Part shown: in pieces, positions 52,064-62,378 of the stretch
How the letters are laid out: each line of letters begins with the position of its first letter
How positions within the stretch are numbered: position 1 is the first letter of the stretch
Origin: Brevundimonas diminuta
GTDB lineage: Bacteria; Pseudomonadota; Alphaproteobacteria; Caulobacterales; Caulobacteraceae
DNA: 64,000 nucleotides
Assembly: GCF_022654015.1 (NCBI RefSeq)
Contig: NZ_CP073063.1
Location: forward strand, 1,860,001-1,924,000
Direction: 5' to 3'
Notes under the pieces: model-generated
Seen by the model: the letters and a program-made list of their open reading frames with translations, nothing else
The model's database searches: none
What the model was told of the DNA's origin: nothing
Position numbers and translations under genes: made by a program

Positions 52064-53077
52064 ATGCCCGATTCCCGCTTTTTCGAAACCCTGTCGCCCC
52101 TTAGCGTCTCCGATCTGGCGGCGCAGATCGGCGGCGAGGTCGAGCGGGGCGGGGATCGCATGATCGCCTCCGTCGCGCCCTTGTCCTCTGCGGACGGGGG
52201 CGCGATCGCGTTTTTGGGTGACCGCAAGTTCGCCGCTGCGCTGGCGACGACACAGGCCGGCTGTGTCATCGTGCCGGCTGAGGCCAAGGACGCCGCGCCG
52301 TCGTCCGCCGCTGTCATCGTCTCGCGCACGCCGCAAGCCGCCTGGGCCAAGGCGTCGCTGGCGCTGCATCGGCCTATACTCCTAGACAAAGCGATCAGCC
52401 GCGACGAGGCGGCCGAGGACGACAGCGTCGTGGTCGAACCCGGCGCGATCCTGGGGCAGGGCGTCCGTATCGGTCGCGGGTCTCGCATCGGCGCCAACAG
52501 CGTCATCGCGCCGGGCGTGCAGATCGGCCGGGATTGCGTGATCGGCGCCAACGTCAGCGTGGCCTTTGCGCTGATCGGCGACCGGGTGAAGCTGTATGCC
52601 GGCGCCCGGATCGGCGAAGCGGGCTTCGGCGCCACGGGGACAGCGGCGGGGGTCATGGATATTCCGCAACTGGGCCGCGTCATCCTTCAGGACGGCGTGA
52701 CGGTGGGCGCCAACTCCTGCATCGACCGCGGCGCCTATGACGACACCGTCATCGGCGAGAACACCAAGATCGATAATCTGGTCATGGTCGGCCACAACTG
52801 CGTCATCGGCCGTAACTGTCTGCTGGTCGCCAATACCGGTATCTCGGGCTCGGTGACCGTGGGCGACAATGTCATCTTCGGCGGCAAGGCGGGGATCGGC
52901 GACCACATCACGATCGGAGAGGGCGCGCGTGTCGCGGCCGGCGCCGGCGTGCTGGCTGATGTTCCTGCCGGCGAAACCTGGTCGGGTTATCCGGCGCGTC
53001 CGATCCGACAGTTCTTGCGCGAGACGGTCTGGCTCGCCAAACAGGCCTCATCGAAGAAGGCTCCGAAGGAATCATAG
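52064..53077 (+). CDS. lpxD: UDP-3-O-acylglucosamine N-acyltransferase
   Basis: A 337-residue hexapeptide-repeat acyltransferase of lipid A synthesis that adds the N-linked hydroxyacyl chain. The N-terminal uridine-binding domain (LSVSDLAAQIGGEVERGG) is followed by a left-handed beta-helix with repeats such as GARIGEAGFG, GANSCIDRGAYDDTVIG and TKIDNLVMVGHNCVIGRNC, with the catalytic His in VGHN. Two bases separate it from fabZ. Confidence 0.95.
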   Translation: MPDSRFFETLSPLSVSDLAAQIGGEVERGGDRMIASVAPLSSADGGAIAFLGDRKFAAALATTQAGCVIVPAEAKDAAPSSAAVIVSRTPQAAWAKASLALHRPILLDKAISRDEAAEDDSVVVEPGAILGQGVRIGRGSRIGANSVIAPGVQIGRDCVIGANVSVAFALIGDRVKLYAGARIGEAGFGATGTAAGVMDIPQLGRVILQDGVTVGANSCIDRGAYDDTVIGENTKIDNLVMVGHNCVIGRNCLLVANTGISGSVTVGDNVIFGGKAGIGDHITIGEGARVAAGAGVLADVPAGETWSGYPARPIRQFLRETVWLAKQASSKKAPKES

Positions 53078-53079
53078 GG

Positions 53080-53568
53080 ATGAGCGACACGACTGCCGTC
53101 GAAGGCAAGATCGATTACGCCGAGGTGATGCGGCGGCTGCCGCACCGTTATCCCTTCCTGCTGGTGGACAAGGCCGAAGACTTCGTGCCCGCGACGTCGA
53201 TCGTCGGCATCAAGAACGTCACCCACAACGAGCCCTTCTTCCCCGGTCACTTCCCGATCGATCCCGTCATGCCCGGCGTGCTGATCGTCGAGGCCATGGC
53301 CCAGACCGGCGCCCTGCTGATGTCCAAGACGCTGGATGTCGCCGTGGCCGACAAGGTCATCATGTTCATGTCGATCGACGGAGTTCGCTTCAGAAAGCCC
53401 GCGCGGCCCGGCGACCAGCTCCGTATGGAGGTCAAGGTGATCCGCGCCCGAGGCGACGCCTACAAGTTCCGGGGCGAGACCTTCATTGACGGCAAGCTGG
53501 CGGCCGAAGCTGAGTTCATGGCGATGGTCGTGACTGTACCTGCTCCGGCGCCTGGGCCGGCGGCCTGA
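53080..53568 (+). CDS. fabZ: (3R)-hydroxyacyl-ACP dehydratase FabZ
   Basis: A 162-residue hot-dog-fold enzyme of fatty acid elongation. Motifs: LPHRYPFLLVDKAEDFVP with the catalytic His, then NEPFFPGHFPIDPVMPGVLI and EAMAQTGALL with the catalytic Glu. Placed, as usual, between lpxD and lpxA, where it competes for the same hydroxyacyl-ACP. The stop overlaps the lpxA start. Confidence 0.96.
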   Translation: MSDTTAVEGKIDYAEVMRRLPHRYPFLLVDKAEDFVPATSIVGIKNVTHNEPFFPGHFPIDPVMPGVLIVEAMAQTGALLMSKTLDVAVADKVIMFMSIDGVRFRKPARPGDQLRMEVKVIRARGDAYKFRGETFIDGKLAAEAEFMAMVVTVPAPAPGPAA

Positions 53569-54356
53569 TGACCGTTCACCCCACGGCTCTGATCGACGCG
53601 ACGGCGACCCTGGGCGAGGGTGTCGAGGTCGGCCCCTGGTGCACGGTCGGGCCGAATGTGGTGCTGGGCGACAATGTGCGTCTGGTCAGCCATGTCGTGG
53701 TCCAGCAGGACACGACAGTCGGGGCCGGGACGGTCATCCACCCCTTCGCCGTCATTGGCGGCGACCCGCAGCACAATGGCTACAAGGGCGAAACGGTTCG
53801 GCTGGAGATCGGCGAGAACAACCTGATCCGCGAGCACTGCACCTTCAATCGGGGCACGCCGCAGGGGACGGGCGTGACGATCGTGGGTTCGAACAACCTG
53901 TTCATGACCGGCGCCCATGTCGGTCACGACTGCGTCGTCGGCGACAATGTGGTCATGGCCAACAACGCGACTCTCGGCGGTCATGCTCAAGTCGGGGACA
54001 AGGTGTTCCTGGGCGGACTGTGCGCGGTGCACCAGAACGGCCGAGTGGGGCAGGGCGCGATCATCGGCGGTCTGGCGGCGGTGACGCGCGACGTCATCCC
54101 CTATGGCTCGGCCTGGGGCAATCATGCGCGGCTGCGTGGGCTGAACTTGATCGGGCTGAAGCGCAAGGGCTACGGCAAGGATCAGGTGCGGCGTCTGCTC
54201 ACGGCCTACCGCGATCTGTTCGAGGGCGAGGGCGAGTTCGCCGGTCGGATCGATGGCGTGGCGGAACGCTATGCCGACCTGCCCGAGATCATGGAGATCA
54301 TCGCCTTCATCCGCGACGGCGGGCGGCGTCCGCTGTGCCTGCCCAACGCGGAATGA
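53568..54356 (+). CDS. lpxA: UDP-N-acetylglucosamine acyltransferase
   Basis: 262 residues; first enzyme of lipid A synthesis, adding the 3-O acyl chain. The hexapeptide beta-helix starts at HPTALIDATATLGEGVEVGP, with GGDPQHNGYKGE, HCTFNRGTPQGTG and MTGAHVGHDCVVGDNV holding the catalytic His. The C-terminal helical domain begins RLRGLNLIGLKRKGYGKDQV. The ATG at 53568 overlaps the fabZ stop. Confidence 0.96.
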   Translation: MTVHPTALIDATATLGEGVEVGPWCTVGPNVVLGDNVRLVSHVVVQQDTTVGAGTVIHPFAVIGGDPQHNGYKGETVRLEIGENNLIREHCTFNRGTPQGTGVTIVGSNNLFMTGAHVGHDCVVGDNVVMANNATLGGHAQVGDKVFLGGLCAVHQNGRVGQGAIIGGLAAVTRDVIPYGSAWGNHARLRGLNLIGLKRKGYGKDQVRRLLTAYRDLFEGEGEFAGRIDGVAERYADLPEIMEIIAFIRDGGRRPLCLPNAE

Positions 54357-55192
54357 GCGCATCTGGAAAACTGGGGCTGATCGCAGGCGGCGGTGATCTG
54401 CCGGCGGCCGTCGCGACGCGTTGCGACGCGCTTGGGCGGCCGCTTTTCGTGATCCGTCTGGCGGGGTTTGCCGATGAGCATCTGGCGCGTTGGCCCGGCG
54501 CCGAGTTCGGGATGGCGCAGATCGGCGCGATCCTGAAGGCGTTGAAGGCCGAGGGCTGCACGACCGTGTGTCTGGCAGGCATTGTCAATCGGCCGGATTT
54601 CAAGACGCTCAAGCCTGACTTCAAAGGGGCGACCCTCTTGCCGGGCATCGTCGCCGCCGCCTCCAAGGGCGATGACGCCCTGCTGCGCAAAATCCTGTCA
54701 GTGTTCGAGGCCGAAGGCTTCGCCGTCGAGGGCGCCGACGACATACTGGGCGGCGACACGCTTGGCGCAGGCGCGCTGGGCGTCGTATCGCCGACCGAGC
54801 AGCAGTTAGGCGATCTGAAAAAGGCGCTGCATGTCGCCGAAAAGTCAGGCGAACTCGATATCGGTCAGGGCGCCGTGGTCTGTGACGGCTTGGTTCTTGC
54901 GGTCGAGGCGCAGGAAGGGACGGACGCCATGCTGACCCGCGTCGCTGGCCTGCCCGCCGACTTGCGTGGAGCGGTCGATAGCCCCAGGGGTGTGCTCGGC
55001 AAGGCGCCCAAGCCTATTCAGGATCTCCGCGTCGATATGCCCGTGATCGGGCCGCGCACGGTCGAAATCGCGGCGGCGGCGGGTCTGGCGGGCATCGGCG
55101 GCTTGGCGGGACGTTTGATCCTGATCGATCGCGCGGCCATCGTCGAGACGGCGAACCGTCTGGGCCTGTTCGTCTGGGGCGAGGATCGGTGA
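54353..55192 (+). CDS. lpxI: UDP-2,3-diacylglucosamine pyrophosphatase LpxI
   Basis: 279 residues. Begins KLGLIAGGGDLPAAVATRCD, with GADDILGGDTLGAGALG and the C-terminal DMPVIGPRTVEIAAAAGLAG, all typical of LpxI (DUF1009). It cleaves the diphosphate to give lipid X, replacing LpxH, which is absent here. LpxI is the usual alphaproteobacterial enzyme. It overlaps the ends of both lpxA and lpxB; a longer frame back to 53639 is a shadow of lpxA. Confidence 0.94.
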   Translation: MSASGKLGLIAGGGDLPAAVATRCDALGRPLFVIRLAGFADEHLARWPGAEFGMAQIGAILKALKAEGCTTVCLAGIVNRPDFKTLKPDFKGATLLPGIVAAASKGDDALLRKILSVFEAEGFAVEGADDILGGDTLGAGALGVVSPTEQQLGDLKKALHVAEKSGELDIGQGAVVCDGLVLAVEAQEGTDAMLTRVAGLPADLRGAVDSPRGVLGKAPKPIQDLRVDMPVIGPRTVEIAAAAGLAGIGGLAGRLILIDRAAIVETANRLGLFVWGEDR

Positions 55193-56358
55193 GCCGCCCG
55201 CTGAAGATCATGCTGGTGGCGGCTGAGGCTTCGGGCGATGCGCTGGGCGCGGGTCTAGCCAAGGCGTTGAAGGTGCGGTTGGGGGACGATGTGGCCTTTG
55301 TCGGCGTCGGCGGGCCCAAGATGGCGGCCGAGGGCGTGGTCAGCCCGTTCGACATCGCCGAACTGTCGATCCTGGGCTGGATCGAGGGCTTGCGCGCCTA
55401 TGGCAAGGTCAAGCGGCGCGTCGAGCAGACGGCGGCGCTGGCCGAGCGGGAAAAGCCCGACGCCGTTGTGCTGATCGACAGTTGGGGCTTCACCATCCGT
55501 GTGGCCAAGGCGATCCGGGCCGCGCGACCGGACCTGCCGCTGATCAAATACGTCGGGCCTCAGGTCTGGGCCTCACGGCCGGGCCGGGCCAAGACCTTGG
55601 CAGGCGCCGTCGATCACCTGCTGGCCCTCTATGGCTTTGATGCGCCCTGGTTCGAGCGCGAGGGCCTGCCGACAACCGTGGTCGGATCGTCGGCGCTCCA
55701 TGTGAATGTCGACGCTGCGGACGGCGCAGCGTTTCGCGCGCGCCGTGGGATCGCGGCCGATGCGCAGCTTCTCTTGGTGCTGCCCGGCAGCCGGCCCAGC
55801 GAGATCACCCGAATGGCCCCCGTCTATGAGGCGACGGTCAGAAAACTGAAGACCACGAATCCCGGGCTGGAAGTCGCCGTAGTCGCCGCGGGAACCGTCG
55901 CTCACGATGTTGCGGGCCGCGTCGCCGCCTGGCCCTTCCGCGTTCACCTGGTGGATGAAGCCGAAAAATATGACGCCATGCGCGCCGCGACCGTCGCCCT
56001 GGCCACCAGCGGCACCGTGTCGACCGAACTGGCGCTTGCGGGCGCGCCGATGGTCATCGCCTACAAGATCGACGGGCTCAGCTATCAGCTGATGAAGCGG
56101 TTCGTGACCGCCAAACACATCACCCTGTTCAATGTCGCGGCCGACGACCGGATCGCACCCGAGTTTATCCAGCACGAGGCGACCCCGGCCATCCTGACGG
56201 CGGGGGTCGGGCGGCTGCTGGCCGACCCAGTGCTGGCGGCCGAACAGGCGCGTCGCCAGACGGCGGCATTGGACCTGATGGGGCGCGGAGGTGCAGACCC
56301 CTCCGCACTGGCTGCCGACGCCGTGCTCAGGGTCATCGCCAACAAGTCGGCGCGCTGA
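55189..56358 (+). CDS. lpxB: Lipid-A-disaccharide synthase
   Basis: 389 residues with a GTG start at 55189. A GT19 glycosyltransferase that joins lipid X to UDP-diacylglucosamine. Motifs: IMLVAAEASGDALGAGLAKA, FVGVGGPKMAAEGV, LIKYVGPQVWASRPGRAKTL, LLVLPGSRPSEITRM and LATSGTVSTELALAGAPMVI. Normal length. The next gene starts two bases after its stop. Confidence 0.96.
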   Translation: MSRPLKIMLVAAEASGDALGAGLAKALKVRLGDDVAFVGVGGPKMAAEGVVSPFDIAELSILGWIEGLRAYGKVKRRVEQTAALAEREKPDAVVLIDSWGFTIRVAKAIRAARPDLPLIKYVGPQVWASRPGRAKTLAGAVDHLLALYGFDAPWFEREGLPTTVVGSSALHVNVDAADGAAFRARRGIAADAQLLLVLPGSRPSEITRMAPVYEATVRKLKTTNPGLEVAVVAAGTVAHDVAGRVAAWPFRVHLVDEAEKYDAMRAATVALATSGTVSTELALAGAPMVIAYKIDGLSYQLMKRFVTAKHITLFNVAADDRIAPEFIQHEATPAILTAGVGRLLADPVLAAEQARRQTAALDLMGRGGADPSALAADAVLRVIANKSAR

Positions 56359-56360
56359 CG

Positions 56361-57353
56361 ATGGCGCGGGCGCTCAGTCCGCGACGTGCGGCCGAGGTCC
56401 GCGCCGCGCTGCAGATGGCGGTGGGCGCGATGGCCGCGCTCTATCTCGCGACCTGGCTGAACCTGCCGCACCCGTATTGGAGCGTGATTTCCGCCATCGT
56501 CGTCATTCAGGCGAGCGTCGGCGGCGGCGTCCTGACCGTTGCGCGCGACCGGGCCATCGGTACGGCGACCGGAGCGCTGGCGGGGGCGGTCTTCGCCTTC
56601 CTTCGTCCGCCGGGCCTGGAAAGCATGGCCCTGAGCATCGCCGTCTCGGCGGGCCTGCTGGCCTTCTTGGCAGCCGGGCGGCCTTGGCTGAAGGTCGCGC
56701 CCGTGACGGCGACCATCGTCATCGCCGGTGGGACGGGCGCGGAAGGACCGGCGTCCCTCGCGCTGGATCGGGTGATGGAAATCCTGGTCGGCAGCGGCGT
56801 GGGCGTGCTGGCGATCCTGGCCCTGTTCCCTCGCCATGCCAGGCAATCCTTCAAACTTCAGGCGCGCGAGGCGGCGGGCGAGGCGGCGGCGCTGCTGGCT
56901 CTGGTGTCTAAGGCCGACCCGGAGGATGCGTCCGAGATTTCGCGCCGTCATGCCGATCTGAAGCGGCGGCTGGATGCGTTGGGTCAGGCCGCCAAGAACG
57001 TCATCGATCTGCCCGGTCCGCAACGTGAGACCGCCGACCGGGCTGCGCTCGTGCGCGCCTTCTGGCGCGTGCGCAGCGACATCGTCATCCTGGGGCGTGG
57101 CTTCCAGGCCGAGGGTGCCGGCGCACGGCTGGATCCCTGGTCGCAGGATGCGGAGCGAGCGGTGGAGCAACTCGAGGCTCTGTCTCAGGGCAGGGTCGCC
57201 CAGCCCATGGGCGCGATCGACCAAAGCCTGGCCTTGTCCATGGCCGTCGAAGGGGACGATGTGGCTCTGGGCGCTGCTGCAATCGGCGTGGCCCATATGC
57301 ACCGTGATCTGGATGACCTGGCCGCGCGTTTCGCGGATTTGAAGCTGGTCTGA
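56361..57353 (+). CDS. FUSC/aromatic acid exporter-type membrane protein
   Basis: 330 residues. The N-terminal half has about six membrane segments and the FUSC-family landmarks LPHPYWSVISAIVVIQASVG and ARDRAIGTATGALAGAVFAF. The C-terminal half (from about 165) is soluble and helical (HADLKRRLDALGQAAKNVID). FUSC proteins are putative exporters of aromatic acids or fusaric acid; only one half-unit is present here. It begins two bases after lpxB and is probably co-transcribed with it. Substrate unknown. Confidence 0.8.
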   Translation: MARALSPRRAAEVRAALQMAVGAMAALYLATWLNLPHPYWSVISAIVVIQASVGGGVLTVARDRAIGTATGALAGAVFAFLRPPGLESMALSIAVSAGLLAFLAAGRPWLKVAPVTATIVIAGGTGAEGPASLALDRVMEILVGSGVGVLAILALFPRHARQSFKLQAREAAGEAAALLALVSKADPEDASEISRRHADLKRRLDALGQAAKNVIDLPGPQRETADRAALVRAFWRVRSDIVILGRGFQAEGAGARLDPWSQDAERAVEQLEALSQGRVAQPMGAIDQSLALSMAVEGDDVALGAAAIGVAHMHRDLDDLAARFADLKLV

Positions 57354-57364
57354 CGACAAAGAAA

Positions 57365-57390
57365 AACGCCGGGGATGTCTCCCCGGCGTT
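57365..57390. terminator. Bidirectional terminator between the FUSC gene and gltA
   Basis: AACGCCGGGGA (57365-57375) and TCCCCGGCGTT (57380-57390) form an 11-bp perfect stem with the loop TGTC between two convergent genes. The A-run GAAAAA on the left serves as a T-run for the minus strand. Confidence 0.85.
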
Positions 57391-57409
57391 CTGCATTCTC
57401 GCCTTCGTC

Positions 57410-58711
57410 TCAGCCGCGCTGTTCGATCGGCACATAATCGCGCTGGGTCGGGCCCGTGTAGAGCTGACGCGGGCGACCGATCTTCTGCGACGGATCGGCC
57501 ATCATTTCCTGCCACTGCGAGATCCAGCCCACGGTGCGGGCCAGGGCGAACAGGACGGTGAACATGGTGGTCGGGAAGCCCATCGCCGACAGGGTGATGC
57601 CCGAATAGAAGTCGACGTTCGGGAACAGCTTGCGCGAGGTGAAGTATTCGTCCGACAGGGCTACCTTCTCCAACTCCTTGGCGACCAGGAACAGCGGATC
57701 GTTTTCGCGGCCCGTGGCGGCCAGCACTTCATAGGCCGACTGCTGCATGACCTTCGCACGCGGGTCGTAGTTCTTGTACACGCGGTGGCCGAAGCCCATC
57801 AGCTTGTACTTGCGATCCTTCACGCCCTGAATGAACTCCGGGATCTTGTCCGGGGTGCCGATTTCCTTGAGCATCGTGAGCGCTTCTTCGTTGGCGCCGC
57901 CGTGCGACGGGCCCCACAGGCAGGCGATGCCGGCGGCGATACAGGCGAACGGATTGGCGCCCGACGAACCGGCCAGACGCACGGTCGAGGTCGAGGCGTT
58001 TTGTTCGTGGTCGGCGTGCAGGGTGAAGATGCGGTCCATGGCGCGAACCAGGGCCGGATCGACGTGATAGTCCTCGGCCGGCACGGCGAAGCACATGCGC
58101 AGGAAGTTTTCGGCGTAGGACAGGTCGTTGCGCGGCGAAACGAACGGCTGGCCGATATGGTATTTGTAGGCGCGGGCCGCGATCGTGGGCATCTTGGCGA
58201 TCAGGCGAATGGCCGAGATGTCGCGCTGGATCGGATCGTGGATGTCCAGGCTGTCGTGATAGAAGGCCGACAGGGCACCGACGGTGCCGACCATGATCGC
58301 CATCGGGTGGGCGTCGCGGCGGAAGCCTTCGAAGAAGCGATCGAACTGGCTGTGCAGCATCGTGTGGGTGGTGATGCTGTTTTCGAACTTCTCGAACTGA
58401 GCGGCGGTCGGCAGTTCGCCGTGCAGCAGCAGGTGGCAGACCTCCACGAAGTTCGACTTCGACGCCAGCTGGTCGATCGGATAGCCGCGGTGCAGCAGCA
58501 CGCCGGCGTCGCCGTCGATATAGGTCAGGGCCGATTCACAGGCCGCCGTCGAGGTGAAGCCGGGATCGAAGGTGAAGGCGCCCGTTCCCGCATAGAGTTT
58601 GCGGATGTCGATGACGTCCGGGCCGGTGGAGCCCGAAAGGACCGGCAACTCGATCGTCTTGTCCTCGAAGGACAGGGTCGCCGAGCCGGCGGGTTTGGCT
58701 TGTTCAGTCAT
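57410..58711 (-). CDS. gltA: Citrate synthase
   Basis: 433 residues, type II (hexameric-type) citrate synthase. Motifs: [40 protein letters not shown] with the catalytic His, [20 protein letters not shown] with the second His, and [14 protein letters not shown] with the catalytic Asp. AAGGGG lies upstream of the ATG. It condenses acetyl-CoA with oxaloacetate to start the TCA cycle. Followed by the shared terminator; gltX lies upstream on the same strand. Confidence 0.97.
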   Translation of the reverse strand: MTEQAKPAGSATLSFEDKTIELPVLSGSTGPDVIDIRKLYAGTGAFTFDPGFTSTAACESALTYIDGDAGVLLHRGYPIDQLASKSNFVEVCHLLLHGELPTAAQFEKFENSITTHTMLHSQFDRFFEGFRRDAHPMAIMVGTVGALSAFYHDSLDIHDPIQRDISAIRLIAKMPTIAARAYKYHIGQPFVSPRNDLSYAENFLRMCFAVPAEDYHVDPALVRAMDRIFTLHADHEQNASTSTVRLAGSSGANPFACIAAGIACLWGPSHGGANEEALTMLKEIGTPDKIPEFIQGVKDRKYKLMGFGHRVYKNYDPRAKVMQQSAYEVLAATGRENDPLFLVAKELEKVALSDEYFTSRKLFPNVDFYSGITLSAMGFPTTMFTVLFALARTVGWISQWQEMMADPSQKIGRPRQLYTGPTQRDYVPIEQRG

Positions 58712-58777
58712 GAATGCCCCTTTGCATCACACGTCCAGGCGCGGGGAGGCGTCGGCCGCTTTTTGGTTTGTGGGTGA

Positions 58778-60193
58778 TCACTTAGTCTGTTGCAGCGCAT
58801 CATCCAAGCGCCCGAGACTTTCGTCGCGCCCAAGAGCCGACAAAGTTCGTGCAATATCAGGTGATGTTGACCCTGCGGTAAGCGCTGCGCGCATCGGCGG
58901 GCCGATTTTTCCGAACCCGACGCCCTCGGATTCCGCAAAGGCCTTGAGCTCGGCTTCCAGCGCGAAGACATCCCAGGACTGAAACAGGGATAGCCGCTCG
59001 CGCAGGCGGGCGAGGCGATCCAAGGTTTCCCCCGACAGCAGCGCCTTCGCCTTGTCGTCCAAGGTCAGCGGCCGCGATTTCAGTACGAAGGCGGTTTGGT
59101 CGGCCAGATCGAGGATCGTCTTGGCGCGGTCCTTGACGAACGGCATGGCGCGATGGAGGCGGGCTTCGTCCGCCTCCGCCAGGGCGTGGCCCTTCTGCAG
59201 ATGCGCATCCAGCGTCAGCTTGGCGAGCCGTTCATCGTCGGCGAGACGCAGCCAGTGGGAATTGACGTGGGCCAGTTTGTCGAAGTCCAGACGGGCCGGC
59301 GCCTTGCCGATGCCGGCGAGATCGAACCATTCGATGGCCTGGGCGTCGCTGAACAGTTCGTCGTCGCCGTGCGCCCAGCCCAGGCGGGCCAAATAGTTGC
59401 GCATGCCCTCGGGCAAGTAGCCCATCTCGGCGTATTCATGCACCGCCTGGGCGCCGTGACGCTTCGACAGTTTGGCGCCGTCCGGTCCGTGGATCAGGGG
59501 GATGTGGGCGAAGGTCGGGCGCGTCCAGCCCAGCGCATCGTAGATCAGGCTCTGGCGCGCGGCGTTGTTCAGATGATCGTCGCCGCGAATGACGTGGGTC
59601 ACTCCCATGTCGTGGTCGTCCACGACGACGGCGAGATTATAGGTCGGCGCGCCGTCCGAACGCAGCAGCACCAGATCGTCCAGGTCGTCGGTCGACCAGT
59701 TCACGTCGCCTTGGACCTCATCGGCCACAGTGACCATCGTCGCCTTTGGCCGACGGAAGCGCACGACGTGCGGCAGCGCCAGGTCGTCCACGGTCGGCTC
59801 ACGGTCGCGCCAAGGCGATTCGAAGGTGCGCTTTTCAGCCTTGGCCTCGTCACGCAGACGACCGGTCTCCTCGGCCGAGGTGAAGTCGCGGTAGGCGTGG
59901 CCAGTTTCGAGCAGTTGATCGACCACCTCGCGGTGGCGGTCGGCGCGGCTGTACTGGAACACCGGCTCTTCGTCGGCGAACAGTTCCAGCCAGCTCAGAC
60001 CGTCGAAAATGGCTTTCACCGCCTCGTCGGTCGAACGTTCGCGGTCGGTATCCTCGATCCGGATCAGGAAACGCCCTGCGTGTCTCTTGGCGTACAGCCA
60101 GTTGAATAAAGCGGTTCTCGCTCCGCCGATATGCAGATAGCCTGTCGGCGAGGGGGCGAAGCGGGTGACGACAGTCGAGGAAGGTGAGGTCAT
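58778..60193 (-). CDS. gltX: Glutamate--tRNA ligase
   Basis: 471 residues, class I synthetase. The HIGH motif is in RFAPSPTGYLHIGGARTALF, and the KMSKS-equivalent is KLSKRHGAQAV. The C-terminal anticodon-binding domain is complete. Its ATG at 60193-60191 overlaps, on the opposite strand, the ATG assigned to comEC (shared CATG), so the two genes start back-to-back with no spacer. Confidence 0.96.
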   Translation of the reverse strand: MTSPSSTVVTRFAPSPTGYLHIGGARTALFNWLYAKRHAGRFLIRIEDTDRERSTDEAVKAIFDGLSWLELFADEEPVFQYSRADRHREVVDQLLETGHAYRDFTSAEETGRLRDEAKAEKRTFESPWRDREPTVDDLALPHVVRFRRPKATMVTVADEVQGDVNWSTDDLDDLVLLRSDGAPTYNLAVVVDDHDMGVTHVIRGDDHLNNAARQSLIYDALGWTRPTFAHIPLIHGPDGAKLSKRHGAQAVHEYAEMGYLPEGMRNYLARLGWAHGDDELFSDAQAIEWFDLAGIGKAPARLDFDKLAHVNSHWLRLADDERLAKLTLDAHLQKGHALAEADEARLHRAMPFVKDRAKTILDLADQTAFVLKSRPLTLDDKAKALLSGETLDRLARLRERLSLFQSWDVFALEAELKAFAESEGVGFGKIGPPMRAALTAGSTSPDIARTLSALGRDESLGRLDDALQQTK

Positions 60194-62378
60194 GGGGGAG
60201 GGGTCCGTAAGCGAGGCCCTTATACGCCCCGATGCGGCAAAACCTACCCCCGCTGCGCGATTGCACGCCTGGCTGGACGCCGAGGTCGCCGCCCAGACCC
60301 TGAGATGGCGCCTATGGGCGCCGGTCGCATTCGGCGCGGGCGGCGGCGTTTACTTCGCCCTGCGCGTCGAGCCGGTCTTGTGGCCCTTGCTGCTGGGCGC
60401 CGCCTTGGCCTTTGGGCTGTGGGTCGTGGCGCGCCGGCGTGGCGGGTCGCGGCGCCTGACCTGGCTGCTCTTGATGTTGGCCTGCGTTTCAGGCGGGCTG
60501 GCGGCAGCCAAGGTGCGCACCGAAGCCGTCGCCGCACCGATCGCGCCTGCCCTCAGCGAACCGACCGTGATCGAAGCCTGGGTCGTCGATGTCGACAGCC
60601 CGGGTGAGCGAGGCGCGCGCGTCGTGATCGCGCCGGTCTGGATCCGCGGACTGACGCCGGATCAGACGCCGGTCCGCTTGCGGGCGACGGTGCGGGGCGA
60701 GCCGCCGCGGCCCGGCGAAGCGATCCGCCTGTTCGGCATTCTGAATCCGCCGCCGGCGCCGGCCAGCCCCGGCGCCTACGATTTCGGGCGCAACGCCTTC
60801 TTTCAGGGGATGGGCGGCGTGGCGTTCGCCTTGGGCGACACGCGGACGGCCGATCTGGCCCCGCCGCCGTGGCGGCTTCGACTTGATGTGGCGATCAACG
60901 GCGCCCGCTTCGCATTGGCCGAGAGGATCGTGGCGCGGCTTGGCGAACGAACCGGCGGGATCGCAGCCGCCATGACCACCAGTCACGAAACCTGGATCAG
61001 TCGGGAGGACATGGATGTGATGCGCGATTCCGGCCTGGCGCACATTCTGTCGGTGTCAGGGCTGCATATGGCCATCGTCGGCGGTTTCGTCTTCTTCGCC
61101 GTGCGGCTGGGCGTCGCGTCCTGGCCCTGGTTGGCCCTGCGGGTTCACGGCAAGAAGGTCGCGGCACTGGCGGGCCTGACGGCGGTCGGGGTCTATCTGG
61201 TGGTGTCGGGCGCACCGCCTCCGGCCGAGCGGGCCGCCATCACCGCCTCCATCGCGTTTCTGGCCATCCTGCTGGATCGGCAAGCTGTGACGATGCACGG
61301 CCTGGCGGTCGCGGCCTTCATCGTTTTGGCTATTCAGCCTGAAGCCATCGTCACGCCGGGCTTTCAGATGTCGTTCGCGGCGACGGCGGCCTTGGTCGCC
61401 CTGGTCGAGGCCTGGCCGAAGCGCCCGCGCGAAATATCCGCGCCCCGGCCGATCCTGGCAGTCCAACGGCTGGGCGGTTGGTTGACGGCGGCTGTGGCAG
61501 CCAGCGTCGTCGCAGGATTGGCGACGGGACCGTTCGCGATGCAGCATTTTAACCGCACCGCCATGTACGGACTACTAGCCAATCTCGGCACGTCGCCCGT
61601 GGCGGACTTCATCCTGATGCCGGCGCTGGCTCTGGGCGCAGCGCTCGAGCCCTTGGGGCTGGGGGGACCGTTTCTGGCGGTCGCGGGATGGGGTGTGGAT
61701 CTGATGCTGGCGATCGGCGCGTGGACAGCGGGGTTGCCCGGCGCGGTCAGAACCGTCGCCAGCGCTCCGAACTATGTCCTGCCTATCGCCTTTCTGGGCG
61801 TGCTGTTCGTCTGTCTGTGGCAGGGCCGCCTGCGCTGGTTGGGATTGCCGTTCGCAGCGGCGGTCCTGATCTGGCCGCGTGCGCCCACGCCGGCCCTCTG
61901 GATTGGCGATGGCGGGACGAACGCCGCCTTTGACCGTGATCAGGCGGCCGTCGTCGTCCGGCCTGGCGTCCGCGAATTTGCGGTCGATCTCTGGTCGCGA
62001 CGACGGGGGCTGACCATGATGGATCGGTCTGAGACGGGCTGGGTCTGCGACCGCTTCTCCTGTCGACCGGACACCCATGAGGCGGGGCCCGTGGCGATCT
62101 GGTGGGGGCGAAAGTCGCCGAGCTCCGATCAGATGGAGATGTTATGCCGCGCAGCGCCCGTCGTCAGCGTCCGCGCCGTCGTCACCTCAATTCCAAGCGC
62201 CTGTCAGGATCGCCTTGTTTTGGACGGCGTCGACTTTGCGCGAGGCGGGGCGGTGGAGTTGTGGCGCGTCAGTTCGGGTGAGCCGGATCGATGGCGCGCG
62301 GTGTGGACGGCCGACGTTCGCGGCGACCGCCCCTGGACGCGTCAGTCCGATCCGGACGTCAGTGATAACGGCGCATGA
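60192..62378 (+). CDS. comEC: ComEC/Rec2-family DNA uptake channel
   Basis: About 728 residues. Two N-terminal helices are followed by an OB-like DUF4131 region (about 110-225) and the ComEC competence domain from [20 protein letters not shown], with [19 protein letters not shown] and [20 protein letters not shown]. The C-terminal region (about 560-728) occupies the place of the metallo-beta-lactamase domain but lacks HxHxDH. The ATG at 60192 overlaps the gltX start codon. ComEC forms the inner-membrane channel for single-stranded DNA in natural transformation. The 3' end runs 20 bases past the end of convergent lexA. Confidence 0.88.
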   Translation: MGEGSVSEALIRPDAAKPTPAARLHAWLDAEVAAQTLRWRLWAPVAFGAGGGVYFALRVEPVLWPLLLGAALAFGLWVVARRRGGSRRLTWLLLMLACVSGGLAAAKVRTEAVAAPIAPALSEPTVIEAWVVDVDSPGERGARVVIAPVWIRGLTPDQTPVRLRATVRGEPPRPGEAIRLFGILNPPPAPASPGAYDFGRNAFFQGMGGVAFALGDTRTADLAPPPWRLRLDVAINGARFALAERIVARLGERTGGIAAAMTTSHETWISREDMDVMRDSGLAHILSVSGLHMAIVGGFVFFAVRLGVASWPWLALRVHGKKVAALAGLTAVGVYLVVSGAPPPAERAAITASIAFLAILLDRQAVTMHGLAVAAFIVLAIQPEAIVTPGFQMSFAATAALVALVEAWPKRPREISAPRPILAVQRLGGWLTAAVAASVVAGLATGPFAMQHFNRTAMYGLLANLGTSPVADFILMPALALGAALEPLGLGGPFLAVAGWGVDLMLAIGAWTAGLPGAVRTVASAPNYVLPIAFLGVLFVCLWQGRLRWLGLPFAAAVLIWPRAPTPALWIGDGGTNAAFDRDQAAVVVRPGVREFAVDLWSRRRGLTMMDRSETGWVCDRFSCRPDTHEAGPVAIWWGRKSPSSDQMEMLCRAAPVVSVRAVVTSIPSACQDRLVLDGVDFARGGAVELWRVSSGEPDRWRAVWTADVRGDRPWTRQSDPDVSDNGA

